A program made the translations under genes and the position numbers. Of a stretch of 64,000 nt of DNA, positions 37,168 to 46,117 are shown piece after piece (the stretch's first letter is position 1; every line of letters starts with the position of its first letter). The notes under the pieces were generated by a model. It made no database searches. It was not told where the DNA came from and worked only from the letters and a program-made list of their open reading frames with translations. Origin of the DNA: Salmonella enterica subsp. enterica serovar Typhimurium str. LT2 (GTDB lineage Bacteria; Pseudomonadota; Gammaproteobacteria; Enterobacterales; Enterobacteriaceae); assembly GCF_000006945.2 (NCBI RefSeq), contig NC_003197.2:3100001-3164000 (forward strand). The letters are read 5' to 3'.

Positions 37168-37610
37168 TGACAAACCCTCTTTATACCGGACACCCGTTCG
37201 GCACAACGGTAACGGAAGAGACGTTACGCGCTATCTTTCTCCCGCTGACCCAGTGGGAGGATAAATATCGTCAGTTGATTCTGTTAGGAAAACAGCTCCC
37301 CGCTCTGCCGGATGAATGCAAAGCGCAGGCGAAAGAGATAGCCGGCTGCGAGAACCGCGTCTGGCTGGGCTTTACCCGATCAGATAACGGAACGATGCAC
37401 TTTTTCGGCGACAGTGAGGGGCGGATTGTCCGCGGCCTGCTGGCGGTATTGCTCACCGCGGTGGAAGGAAAAAACGCCGCCGAGTTGCAGGCTCGTTCAC
37501 CGCTGGCGCTGTTTGATGAGCTGGGTTTACGCGCCCAGCTTAGCGCCTCACGTAGTCAGGGGCTGAACGCGCTGAGCGAAGCGATTGTTGCCGCAACGCA
37601 TAAGGGTTGA
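37167..37610 (+). CDS. csdE: sulfur acceptor protein CsdE
   Basis: CsdE accepts persulfide sulfur from CsdA and stimulates its activity (SufE-like fold). The 147-residue protein has the acceptor Cys61 in EIAGCENRVWLG. The C-terminal helices end with SASRSQGLNALSEAI. It follows csdA with a one-base overlap. In E. coli tcdA (csdL) is the next gene, but here a permease gene intervenes. Confidence 0.97.
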   Translation: MTNPLYTGHPFGTTVTEETLRAIFLPLTQWEDKYRQLILLGKQLPALPDECKAQAKEIAGCENRVWLGFTRSDNGTMHFFGDSEGRIVRGLLAVLLTAVEGKNAAELQARSPLALFDELGLRAQLSASRSQGLNALSEAIVAATHKG

Positions 37611-37629
37611 AATAGCGTAAATATTCTGT

Positions 37630-37661
37630 CGCCTGACAGCGCCGCCCGCAGCGGTCAGGCG
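37630..37661 (+). terminator. hairpin after csdE
   Basis: CGCCTGAC paired exactly with GTCAGGCG around a 16-base loop, 20 bp after the csdE stop. There is no clear T-run, so it could be a weak terminator or mRNA-end stem. The rest of the 272-bp gap to the permease gene is AT-rich and likely holds its promoter. Confidence 0.5.
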
Positions 37662-37882
37662 ATGCAGATAAAATAATCCAGTCACTTTATTAGTTTCGGC
37701 GTCAGATTTCCCTGATAAGCATTCTTTTGATTTTTATCAGCTATCACAATGAAATTACAATGTTAGAATCCATGTTAAAACGGCGTGAAGATTTTAGAGT
37801 AAATAAAGCCACTCGATGTAGCGTAGCAGGAGAACTGGAAAATTCATACGCATCGGGTGAAGTTATAACAGGATATGGATAA

Positions 37883-38797
37883 GTGGAAAAATATCTGCGT
37901 AGCGGTACCATGTTTGTGGTACTGGCATTTATATTATGGGGGTTAACACCTTTATATTATCAATATTTATCAGGGGGGAATCTCGCACAAATATTGATAT
38001 ACCGGGTGTTCTGGTCAATTCCATTATTACTGGCAGTAAGATTGTTATTTCGGCAGCGAACGCGATTTCATGATGCCTGGAAAGATAAAAAATCTTTTTT
38101 CTTCTGCATGATCGCCGGACTTTTGATGATTGTCTCATGGTCATCTTTTATTTATGCGCTAACCCATCATCTGGTGCTTGATGCCAGCCTCGGCTATTTT
38201 ATCAACCCGCTATTTGTTATTGCGCTGGGATGCATTTTTCTTAAAGAAAAACTGTCGTTGTTTCAGGCCATCGCCGTTTTTTCCGGTGTCTGCGGCCTGA
38301 CTTTTCAAATTATCATGCTACGGCATTTCCCGGCGCTGGCGCTAACCATGGGATTATCATTTGCGCTATATGGCCTGGCGCGAAAGTTTATACATTATGA
38401 TGTGATGACATCGATAACGATTGAAACATTATGGGCATTGCCTGTCTCACTATTAATTTTTCTCTTTAGCGATACTGGACCAATTATATCCGCTAATACT
38501 CCTTTCTTTTTGTATGTCATGACGGCGCCAGTGACGATCATTCCACTGGTATTATTTGCCATCGCGTTAAATCACACCTCGTTGATTGTCACCGGACTGG
38601 CGCAATATATAGAGCCGTCTTTACAGTTCTTACTTGCCATTATGATATTTGGCGAGCACATTAATTACGCGGAACTGCTCTGCTTTTGTGCAGTATGGTT
38701 CGGGTTGTTTCTATGCATATCTGAAAATTTATATTCCCATTATCTCCGCGCCCGTCTGAAACCGGTGTTCGGCAGGGTACAGCGCTTCTTTCGCTAA
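37883..38797 (+). CDS. EamA/RarD-family permease
   Basis: A 304-residue inner-membrane protein of the drug/metabolite transporter superfamily, nearest in form to RarD. About ten hydrophobic segments are seen. They start with FVVLAFILWGLTPLYYQYL; the RarD-type IYRVFWSIPLLL follows, and the second repeat contains GLAQYIEPSLQFLLA and the motif IMIFGEHINYAEL. The start is GTG 37883 with AGGA nine bases upstream; an ATG eight codons in is possible. Its first 500 bp are AT-richer than its neighbours, and it splits csdE from tcdA. That points to acquisition by transfer. The substrate is unknown. It runs the same way as csdE and converges on tcdA. Confidence 0.85.
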   Translation: MEKYLRSGTMFVVLAFILWGLTPLYYQYLSGGNLAQILIYRVFWSIPLLLAVRLLFRQRTRFHDAWKDKKSFFFCMIAGLLMIVSWSSFIYALTHHLVLDASLGYFINPLFVIALGCIFLKEKLSLFQAIAVFSGVCGLTFQIIMLRHFPALALTMGLSFALYGLARKFIHYDVMTSITIETLWALPVSLLIFLFSDTGPIISANTPFFLYVMTAPVTIIPLVLFAIALNHTSLIVTGLAQYIEPSLQFLLAIMIFGEHINYAELLCFCAVWFGLFLCISENLYSHYLRARLKPVFGRVQRFFR

Positions 38798-38848
38798 CGA
38801 AGGGCGCAGGGCCGGATACGCGTCTGCGTGACACTCCGCCCCGTCCTT

Positions 38849-39655
38849 TTATTCTTGTCGCGCCGCTTTAGCCATGATCTTCTTCAGCGCATGGGAAACG
38901 GCGACAAAACCGAACGTTGCCGTCACCATCGTCGCCGCGCCGAAGCCAGAGGCGCAATCCATCCGTTTTGGCCCTTCTGCGGTAGCTTTCATCGCGCATA
39001 CGGAACCGTCCGCCTGTGGGTAAACCAGCGCTTCGGTGGAAAAAACGCAGTCCACGCCCAGCTTACCTTTACTGTTCTTCACTACGCCAAAATTATGTTT
39101 CAATCTCTCGCGCAGTTTTGCCGCCAGCGGATCCTGGATGGTTTTCGCCAAATCAGCGACCTGGATTTGCGTCGGATCGATCTGCCCGCCCGCGCCGCCA
39201 GTGGTCACTAAAGGAACCTTATATCGGCGACAGTACGCAATCAGCGCGGCTTTTGGACGAACGCTGTCAATAGCGTCAATGACATAGGTAAAACCCGCGT
39301 TCATATAACCCGCCACATTATCCGGCGTGATGAAATCATCGATAACCGTTACCCGGCACTCCGGGTTAATTTGCCGAATCCGTTCGGCCATCACTTCCGC
39401 TTTCGCCAACCCGACGTTATCACGCAACGCATGGATCTGACGGTTCGTATTGGTCACGCAGACATCGTCCATATCAATCAGCGTAATCGCGCCGATGCCC
39501 GTACGCGCCAGCGCCTCTGCCGCCCATGATCCCACCCCGCCGATTCCTACGACGCAGATATGCGCCTCAGCAAACCGCTGCAGCGCTTTTTCACCGTACA
39601 GACGCGCGGTGCCGCCAAAGCGTTGGCGCCAGGCATCACTTATCACCACTGACAT
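38849..39655 (-). CDS. tcdA: tRNA threonylcarbamoyladenosine dehydratase TcdA
   Basis: TcdA (CsdL) cyclises t6A37 of ANN-decoding tRNAs to ct6A with ATP, drawing sulfur relay help from CsdA-CsdE. The 268-residue E1/ThiF-like protein has the nucleotide loop VVGIGGVGSWAAEALARTGIG near residue 35. It also has the E1-type block ITLIDMDDVCVTNTNRQ and the crossover segment VIDAIDSVRPKAAL. In E. coli it follows csdE on the plus strand in the map order. Here it is in the opposite orientation to csdE, as usual, but with a permease in between. Confidence 0.96.
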   Translation of the reverse strand: MSVVISDAWRQRFGGTARLYGEKALQRFAEAHICVVGIGGVGSWAAEALARTGIGAITLIDMDDVCVTNTNRQIHALRDNVGLAKAEVMAERIRQINPECRVTVIDDFITPDNVAGYMNAGFTYVIDAIDSVRPKAALIAYCRRYKVPLVTTGGAGGQIDPTQIQVADLAKTIQDPLAAKLRERLKHNFGVVKNSKGKLGVDCVFSTEALVYPQADGSVCAMKATAEGPKRMDCASGFGAATMVTATFGFVAVSHALKKIMAKAARQE

Positions 39656-39667
39656 ATGACCTCAGAA

Positions 39668-39694
39668 TAAAAAAAGGTGAGGTTATTCCTCACC
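39668..39694 (-). terminator. terminator between mltA and tcdA
   Basis: On the minus strand GGTGAGG - AATAA - CCTCACC is followed by seven T residues. It ends transcription from mltA and lies just before tcdA. A second dyad, CCCGATA / TATCGGG at 39714-39737, lies between it and mltA. Confidence 0.85.
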
Positions 39695-39764
39695 CCTGCT
39701 CACTATTTTCAGGCCCGATAGCGATCGCGTTATCGGGCAATCCGGTTGTCGCAGAATACCACAA

Positions 39765-40862
39765 TCAGCCGCTAAACACGTTACCGGCGCCCGGCGCGCT
39801 TTTTAACACCCAGACGCGACCATAGTGATTATACCATCCGGCACGATGCCCGGCATCCGGGCCAATTCCCTGGTAAATATCAAAGTGCTGGCCTTTAATC
39901 GCTCCGCCGACATCCAGTGCGACCATCAAACGTAGCTCATACTGACCGCTAAATTTACCGTTGTTATCCAGCAACGGTACTTCCGCCAACAAGGTCGTGC
40001 CAGGCGGAATGATGCTGCGGTCGGAGGCGACGGATGCTCGCCCAATCAGCGGTACAGCGCTGGCGCCTTTGACCGGCGCAAAAGATTGCGGCTTAAAGAA
40101 GACGAACGACGGGTTCTGCTCCAGTAATTCACGCACTTCCGCTTCGCTGTGCTTCTCTCCCCATTCGCGTATAGCCTGCATCGACATATCTTCTTTTTTC
40201 ACTTCACCGCGATCGATAAGCACTTTACCAATACTGCGATAAGGCCAGCCGTTTTTACCGGCATAACTAAAGAAGTTCAGCGGACTACCATCACCAAAAT
40301 CAATATAACCGCTGCCCTGGACATCCATAATAAAGTTATCCATCAGCGAATTACTCCAGGCCAGGATGTACTTATCGCTCAGCGCGCCTGCGTAGATCTG
40401 AGCGCGGGACGGTAAGCGTCCGCGTTTTGGCGGCATACTATAGATAGGATACTGGAACGCGCCCTGGCGCGTATGGCGAGCCTGAACGACGGGCGTATAG
40501 TAGCCCGTGAACTGGACGTTACCGTAGTTGTCGGTGCCTTCCATCTGCCAGGCATCGATACCAAACTGACGCATAGTGCGCGTATCGCCTCCGGAACGTA
40601 ACCAGTTCTGGACAGCGTTATAGACGTTGCTTTGATTGGTGTATAAACGCGGCGACGCGGAACGGATCTGGTTGACCTGCTCGGCAAAGTCTCCAGCATT
40701 AATCGGCGCGCCCACTGCGTCCGGCTGGTTTACCAGGGAGAAGGGCTGGGTAAATTTCCCGTCCTTATATTGCTGACCGCGATCGGTCGGTTTTGATGAA
40801 CAGGCAGCCAGCATTGCCAGCATTACGCCTGTCGCCACATATTTTGCCCAACGTCCTTTCAT
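39765..40862 (-). CDS. mltA: membrane-bound lytic murein transglycosylase A
   Basis: MltA cleaves peptidoglycan glycan strands with 1,6-anhydro end formation and is anchored to the outer membrane. The 365-residue lipoprotein has a signal peptide with lipobox LAAC (Cys21), followed by SSKPTDRGQQ. The MltA domain carries VQFTGYYTPVVQARHT. The 3D domain at the C-terminus contains the catalytic Asp in LMVALDVGGAIKG and the motif GIGPDAGHRAGWYNHYG. Upstream, on the other strand, are the initiator tRNA genes. Confidence 0.96.
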   Translation of the reverse strand: MKGRWAKYVATGVMLAMLAACSSKPTDRGQQYKDGKFTQPFSLVNQPDAVGAPINAGDFAEQVNQIRSASPRLYTNQSNVYNAVQNWLRSGGDTRTMRQFGIDAWQMEGTDNYGNVQFTGYYTPVVQARHTRQGAFQYPIYSMPPKRGRLPSRAQIYAGALSDKYILAWSNSLMDNFIMDVQGSGYIDFGDGSPLNFFSYAGKNGWPYRSIGKVLIDRGEVKKEDMSMQAIREWGEKHSEAEVRELLEQNPSFVFFKPQSFAPVKGASAVPLIGRASVASDRSIIPPGTTLLAEVPLLDNNGKFSGQYELRLMVALDVGGAIKGQHFDIYQGIGPDAGHRAGWYNHYGRVWVLKSAPGAGNVFSG

Positions 40863-41028
40863 GGTGTCTCGTCTTCTGCGTAATCGAAAGTGCCCGGTGA
40901 AGATAACAAACCGTCCGAAGTAATGAAATGCGATCGCGATCTCATTATGTAAATTCGTTTAAAAATCGCGCTATCTGCGGTGTATTTGCGCAATTCATGA
41001 GAAATTAGCGATTTATATGAAAAAAGGG

Positions 41029-41056
41029 TTGCAACAAAAGCTCAGCGGAGTATAGT
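41029..41056 (+). promoter_or_regulatory. promoter of the initiator tRNA pair
   Basis: A -35 box TTGCAA (41029-41034) and a -10 box TATAGT (41051-41056) have 16-bp spacing and a G/C-rich discriminator GCGC after them. That type is stringently controlled in stable RNA promoters. The first tRNA starts 13 bp later. Confidence 0.8.
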
Positions 41057-41069
41057 GCGCATCCACGGA

Positions 41070-41146
<77 letters not shown>

Positions 41147-41175
41147 ATTACAATGAGAATGCAAGTTTAGACGGA

Positions 41176-41252
<77 letters not shown>

Positions 41253-41260
41253 ACTTAATG

Positions 41261-41283
41261 AACACCCTTACGGGTGTTTTTTT
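41261..41283 (+). terminator. terminator of the tRNA transcript
   Basis: AACACCC - TTAC - GGGTGTT followed by a T-run, eight bases after the second tRNA. Clear intrinsic terminator. Confidence 0.92.
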
Positions 41284-41361
41284 GTATCTGTCGTCTGGTC
41301 CGCAACGACAGTGCGGGCAGCATCCTACTTACCCGCGCAATAAACTCGCCGTCATCTCAGG

Positions 41362-42615
41362 TTAACTTCTTCTCGCCAGCGTCGCCCCATCGGCAAAATA
41401 CGCTTTAATGCCCGCCAGAATCGACTCTGCGACCTGTTGCTGGAACGTCGCGGTCTTGAGCTTGCGTTCTTCTTCAATGTTACTGATAAACGCCGTCTCG
41501 ACCAGAATAGACGGAATATCGGGCGCCTTTAACACCGCAAACCCCGCCTGCTCGACCTTGTTTTTATGCAGGTCATTAATTTTACCAAGCTGCTTCAACA
41601 CCGCTTTACCGAATTTCAAACTATCGGCAATGGTCAGCGATTGCACCATATCGAACATCGTATGGTCGACATAACGGTCACCGCTTTTGCTCACGCCGCC
41701 AATTAAGTCCGAGGCGTTCTGCGTTTGCGCCAGATATTTCGCCGCAGTACTGGTGGCGCCTTTGGTCGATAGTGCGAATACGGATGAACCGCTAGGCTGC
41801 CGGCTGGTGAAGGCATCCGCATGAATAGAGACAAACAGGTCGGCGCGCTGTTTCTGCGCTTTCGCCACCCGGACTTTTAACGGAATGAAGATGTCTTCAT
41901 TGCGCGTCATATAGACCTTCATGTTGCCTTCTTTTTCGATCAACGCGCGCAGGCGGCGGGCTATCTGGAGCACCACGTCTTTTTCACGCGTTTTGTATTT
42001 GCCTATCGCGCCGGGGTCTTCGCCGCCGTGTCCCGGATCAAGCATAATAACAATGGGGCGGTCGCGCCCCGCTTTACCGGGCTGCGGCCCGCTTTGCGAA
42101 GGCGGCACCTGCTTATCCAGATCGCCTTTATTGTAGTCTTCCAGCAGCGCCAGCAGCGGATCCTGCATATCCTGCGCATTGGCAGGATAAAGATCCATCA
42201 CCAGACGTTCTTTAAAGCCTGCCACAGGCGCCAGCGCAAATAGCTGCGGCTTCACGTTTTGTTTTAGCTCAAAGACCATACGCACAGTCTTAGGATCAAA
42301 CTGCCCTACCCTTGCGGATTTGATATACGGATCGTCGCTGCGAATCTGCGCGCCAATGCCTTTAAGCACCGAGTTCAGATTCACATCCTCAATATCTACT
42401 ACCACGCGGTCCGGGTTACTTAAGGCAAATTGTTTATATTTCAGCAGACGATTCGACTCTACCGTGACGCGGGTATAGCTGGACGCAGGCCAGATACGCA
42501 CCGCAACGACCTGGCTTACGGCAGCCAGCCCGACCTGGCTCACGCTTAATAGCCACATGGCGCCCGCGCCTTGTAGTAAACGGCGACGGCTGATTGCTGA
42601 ATTGGCTCCCGACAT
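41362..42615 (-). CDS. amiC: N-acetylmuramoyl-L-alanine amidase AmiC
   Basis: AmiC splits septal peptidoglycan by removing peptide stems and is needed for daughter-cell separation; NlpD activates it. The 417-residue protein has a twin-arginine signal peptide (SRRRLLQGAGAMWLLSVSQ, Arg at 10-12). The AMIN septal-targeting domain (about 35-170) follows, and then a linker. The Amidase_3 zinc domain has zinc ligands in MLDPGHGGEDPG, in the Glu segment and in SIHADAF, and the catalytic Glu in LVETAFISN. I start at ATG 42615 with GGGAG eight bases upstream. It diverges from argA. Confidence 0.96.
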   Translation of the reverse strand: MSGANSAISRRRLLQGAGAMWLLSVSQVGLAAVSQVVAVRIWPASSYTRVTVESNRLLKYKQFALSNPDRVVVDIEDVNLNSVLKGIGAQIRSDDPYIKSARVGQFDPKTVRMVFELKQNVKPQLFALAPVAGFKERLVMDLYPANAQDMQDPLLALLEDYNKGDLDKQVPPSQSGPQPGKAGRDRPIVIMLDPGHGGEDPGAIGKYKTREKDVVLQIARRLRALIEKEGNMKVYMTRNEDIFIPLKVRVAKAQKQRADLFVSIHADAFTSRQPSGSSVFALSTKGATSTAAKYLAQTQNASDLIGGVSKSGDRYVDHTMFDMVQSLTIADSLKFGKAVLKQLGKINDLHKNKVEQAGFAVLKAPDIPSILVETAFISNIEEERKLKTATFQQQVAESILAGIKAYFADGATLARRS

Positions 42616-42795
42616 GCTTCTCCCGAGCAAAAACTAAATAGAGATCATACAAAGTTCATCCAAATTGACCGGAAACTTTAGCGAATGACGCATAATCTGT
42701 CATCTATAAAAGGGTAAACATTCTTTTTATATTCACGGCATTACTAAGAAAAGCGATCGGACCGCATAAAATTTACGCTTGCACAGAGGGCAAAA

Positions 42796-42834
42796 ACAGA
42801 ATAAAAATACACTAATTTCGAATAATAATTCACT
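42796..42834 (+). promoter_or_regulatory. tandem ARG boxes (ArgR operator)
   Basis: Two 18-bp ARG boxes separated by 3 bp, just before argA: 42796-42813 (core AGAAT-AAAA-ATACA) and 42817-42834 (core CGAAT-AATA-ATTCA). Each matches TGAAT-N4-ATTCA with one or two changes. This paired spacing is the classical arrangement for an arginine-repressor hexamer. Confidence 0.82.
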
Positions 42835-42847
42835 AGTGGGGCGCGCA

Positions 42848-44179
42848 ATGATAAAGGAACGTAAAACCGAACTGGTAGAAGGGTTTCGCCATTCAGTTCC
42901 CTATATCAACACCCATCGCGGAAAAACCTTTGTCATTATGCTCGGCGGCGAAGCCATTGAGCATGACAATTTTTCCAGCATCGTTAGCGATATCGGGCTA
43001 CTGCATAGCCTCGGTATTCGCCTTGTCGTGGTGTATGGCGCGCGACCGCAAATCGACGCCAATCTGGCCGCGCATCATCATGAACCGATTTACCACAAAA
43101 ACACGCGGGTGACGGACGCCAAAGCACTGGAGCTGGTGAAACAGGCCGCCGGTTTACTCCAGCTTGATATTACCGCCCGTCTGTCGATGAGTCTGAACAA
43201 TACGCCGTTGCAGGGCGCGCACATTAATGTCGTCAGTGGCAATTTCACCATTGCGCAGCCGCTGGGCGTTGATGATGGCGTGGACTACTGTCATAGCGGC
43301 CGTATCCGGCGCATTGATGAAGATGCGATCAACCGCCAGTTGGATAACGGCGCGATCGTTCTGATGGGGCCGGTCGCCGTCTCAGTGACCGGCGAAAGTT
43401 TTAATCTGACCTCAGAAGAGATTGCCACTCAACTCGCCGTTAAACTGAAAGCGGAAAAAATGATCGGTTTCTGTTCTTCTCAGGGCGTTACCAATAGCGA
43501 GGGCGGCATCATTTCTGAACTCTTCCCGAATGAAGCACAGGCGCGGGTGGAAGAGTTGGAAGCGCAGGGCGATTACAACTCCGGAACCGTACGTTTTTTG
43601 CGCGGCGCGGTAAAAGCCTGTCGTAGCGGCGTTCGTCGTTGCCATCTGATCAGCTATCAGGAAGATGGCTCGCTATTACAGGAATTGTTCTCGCGTGATG
43701 GTATCGGTACGCAGATCGTCATGGAGAGCGCCGAGCAGATCCGCCGCGCCACCATCAACGATATTGGCGGTATTCTGGAGCTTATCCGCCCACTGGAACA
43801 GCAGGGCATTCTGGTACGCCGTTCCCGTGAACAACTGGAGATGGAGATCGATAAATTTACCATTATTCAGCGCGATAATATGACTATCGCCTGCGCGGCG
43901 CTGTATCCTTTTGTGGAAGAGAAAATAGGCGAAATGGCCTGCGTAGCGGTACATCCGGATTACCGCAGCTCATCGCGTGGAGAAGTGCTTCTGGAGCGGG
44001 TTGCCGCCCAGGCGCGGCAAATGGGGCTGCGTAAATTGTTTGTGCTGACGACGCGCAGTATTCACTGGTTCCAGGAGCGCGGTTTTACGCCTGTCGATAT
44101 AGAGTTACTGCCTGAGAGCAAGAAAAAAATGTATAACTATCAGCGACGTTCAAAGGTGCTGATGGCAGATTTAGGATAA
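42848..44179 (+). CDS. argA: N-acetylglutamate synthase
   Basis: ArgA acetylates glutamate with acetyl-CoA, the first and arginine-inhibited step of arginine synthesis. The 443-residue protein has an N-terminal amino-acid-kinase-like regulatory domain (GKTFVIMLGGEAIEHDNF, about 20-290). The C-terminal GNAT acetyltransferase domain carries the CoA site CVAVHPDYRSSSRGEVLLERV and LFVLTTRSIHWFQERGF. I start at ATG 42848 (MIKERKTEL), the E. coli start; a longer frame would run through the ARG boxes. Repression by ArgR at those boxes is expected. Confidence 0.97.
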   Translation: MIKERKTELVEGFRHSVPYINTHRGKTFVIMLGGEAIEHDNFSSIVSDIGLLHSLGIRLVVVYGARPQIDANLAAHHHEPIYHKNTRVTDAKALELVKQAAGLLQLDITARLSMSLNNTPLQGAHINVVSGNFTIAQPLGVDDGVDYCHSGRIRRIDEDAINRQLDNGAIVLMGPVAVSVTGESFNLTSEEIATQLAVKLKAEKMIGFCSSQGVTNSEGGIISELFPNEAQARVEELEAQGDYNSGTVRFLRGAVKACRSGVRRCHLISYQEDGSLLQELFSRDGIGTQIVMESAEQIRRATINDIGGILELIRPLEQQGILVRRSREQLEMEIDKFTIIQRDNMTIACAALYPFVEEKIGEMACVAVHPDYRSSSRGEVLLERVAAQARQMGLRKLFVLTTRSIHWFQERGFTPVDIELLPESKKKMYNYQRRSKVLMADLG

Positions 44180-44187
44180 CAAGGGGG

Positions 44188-44270
44188 GCCTGATGGCGCT
44201 GCGCTTATCAGGCCTACGCTCGAAAGCATCATTTGGAGGCCGGATAAGACGCTACGCGTCGCCATCCGGC
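44188..44270. repeat. REP pair (BIME) between argA and recD
   Basis: GCCTGATGGCGCTGCGCTTA...CAGGC, and GCCGGATAAGACGC ... GCCATCCGGC, facing each other over about 20 bp. They lie between the converging argA and recD genes. Confidence 0.82.
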
Positions 44271-44281
44271 GAGAACTCGTC

Positions 44282-46117
44282 TTATCCGGTACGACTGACT
44301 TCATCAAATAAGGTGGCTAGCCCGCTGCGCCGCTCCGTACGCGTCACAATCGCGCCTGCCAGGATCCGTTCATCGGCATACAGCGATAACCGCCGCCGCG
44401 CTCGCGTAACAGCGGTATACACCAGCTCCCGCGTCACGACCGGCGAACGCTGGCTGGGTAAAATCAGCGCGGCGTGATCAAATTCAGACCCCTGTGATTT
44501 ATGTACCGTCATCGCCCAGGTTGTATCATGTTCCGGCAGACGGCTGGGCTGAACGGACTTGATCGTGCCGTCCGGCATCACAAACCAGACGCGTAACCCC
44601 TGCCCGCGATCGAGCGCAATACCAATATCGCCGTTAAATAGCCCCAACGCGCTATCGTTGCGCGCAATCATTACCGGACGCCCTTCGTACCAGCGAGAAT
44701 GCGGGTGCCGCTGAATTTTTCGTTGCTGCACCATCGCCTGCTCAATGCGGTCATTCAATCCCCTCACGCCAAATGGGCCTTCGCGCAGCGCACAAAGCAG
44801 TTGATACTCATTGAAAGCCTGAAGGATTGCCTCCGGCGTCGCTTTTTCATGCAGCAACCGCAGGTAGCGACCATAGCCCGCCAGCGCTTCATCCAGCATC
44901 CCGGCATAATCGTCGCTGCTTTGCAATGTACGCTTCTCTATATCGCTAAACCCCTGCTGAAAAACAGCCTGGATTGCCGACCTGTCGCCGCAGTTAATTG
45001 CCGCCGCCAGCTTGCCGATGCCAGAATCGCTGCCGAAACGATAGCTCTTTTGCAACAAACAGAGGCTATCGCGTAAAGATGCGGCTTGCGTTCCGGCCCC
45101 CGCCGGAATGGCGCTACCAGTGAGTCGACTTAGCTGTCGGGCGCGTTCCGCCGTAAACCCTGCGTTGACATAGGCGCAAATATCGCCCAACACAGCGCCC
45201 GCCTCAACGGATGCCAACTGATCGCGATCGCCAAGAAAAATGACCCGCCCGTGCGGCGGCAGAGAGTCAATCAAACGTGACATCATCGGCAAATCAATCA
45301 TTGATGCTTCATCGACCACCAGCACGTCCAGATGTAGCGGGTTGCCCGCATGATGGCGTAATCGTTGGCTGCCGGGCTGTGCGCCTAGCAGTCGGTGCAG
45401 CGTACTGGCGTCCTCCGGTATACGCTTTTTCTGCGCATCGGTAAGAGGAAGCTGACGCAACGCCGCGCCGAGCGACTCCGTCAGGCGTGCGGCCGCTTTC
45501 CCGGTCGGCGCTGCCAGCCGGATACGGCAACGTTCGCCATCCGCCATTTGAATTAATGCCGCCAGCAGCTTCGCGACGGTGGTGGTTTTACCGGTGCCGG
45601 GACCGCCTGAAATCACGGAGATACGGCGAGTTAGCGCTACGGCGGCGGCCACCTTTTGCCAGTTCACCTCGTCTGTCGGAGGGAATAGCGCGTCCAGAAT
45701 ACGGGATAACTGATCTTCATCTACGGCGATGGCCTGGTTAACCTCGTTAAAAAAGCGCGCAACCGTACGTTCGTTGCACCACATGCGATTCAGGTAGAGA
45801 CGCTCGCCGCACAGAATTAACGGCGCGGGGCTATCGCCGCAGCTAACCGCCGCAGACGCCAGTAACCGCTTTTTCCAGTCGATTGGCGTAGCCGTTTCGC
45901 TTATACAGGCGACCAGTAAGGGATGCGCCTCCTCCGTTAACGTTAAACGCGACAACGGCAGACACACGTGACCTTCACCTGCGTCATGACTAAGCAGCGC
46001 TGCCGCCAGCGTCACGGCGGGATCGTCGTTACCGGCGACGGTTAAAGCAAACTGGGCATCAATGGGCCGTAAGAGTTTTTGTTCAACGGCCTCCAGCAAC
46101 CGCTCCTGGATTGTCAT
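44282..46117 (-). CDS. recD: exodeoxyribonuclease V alpha subunit RecD
   Basis: RecD is the fast 5'-3' helicase motor of RecBCD, which repairs double-strand breaks and recognises Chi. The 611-residue SF1 helicase has the Walker A motif ISGGPGTGKTTT (Lys177) and Walker B segment DVLVVDEASMID. Motif III is in FLGDRDQLASVEAGAVL, and the C-terminal motif V/VI block is AMTVHKSQGSEFDHAALIL with VYTAVTRARRRL. Its ATG overlaps the recB stop by 4 bp, so RecD is made by coupling to RecB. Length is close to E. coli (608). Confidence 0.98.
   Translation of the reverse strand: MTIQERLLEAVEQKLLRPIDAQFALTVAGNDDPAVTLAAALLSHDAGEGHVCLPLSRLTLTEEAHPLLVACISETATPIDWKKRLLASAAVSCGDSPAPLILCGERLYLNRMWCNERTVARFFNEVNQAIAVDEDQLSRILDALFPPTDEVNWQKVAAAVALTRRISVISGGPGTGKTTTVAKLLAALIQMADGERCRIRLAAPTGKAAARLTESLGAALRQLPLTDAQKKRIPEDASTLHRLLGAQPGSQRLRHHAGNPLHLDVLVVDEASMIDLPMMSRLIDSLPPHGRVIFLGDRDQLASVEAGAVLGDICAYVNAGFTAERARQLSRLTGSAIPAGAGTQAASLRDSLCLLQKSYRFGSDSGIGKLAAAINCGDRSAIQAVFQQGFSDIEKRTLQSSDDYAGMLDEALAGYGRYLRLLHEKATPEAILQAFNEYQLLCALREGPFGVRGLNDRIEQAMVQQRKIQRHPHSRWYEGRPVMIARNDSALGLFNGDIGIALDRGQGLRVWFVMPDGTIKSVQPSRLPEHDTTWAMTVHKSQGSEFDHAALILPSQRSPVVTRELVYTAVTRARRRLSLYADERILAGAIVTRTERRSGLATLFDEVSRTG

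Noticed and set aside
36187..37206. 339-codon open frame on the minus strand
   Set aside because: Antisense to csdA, which has all catalytic residues. Arginine/histidine-rich composition without motifs marks a shadow frame.
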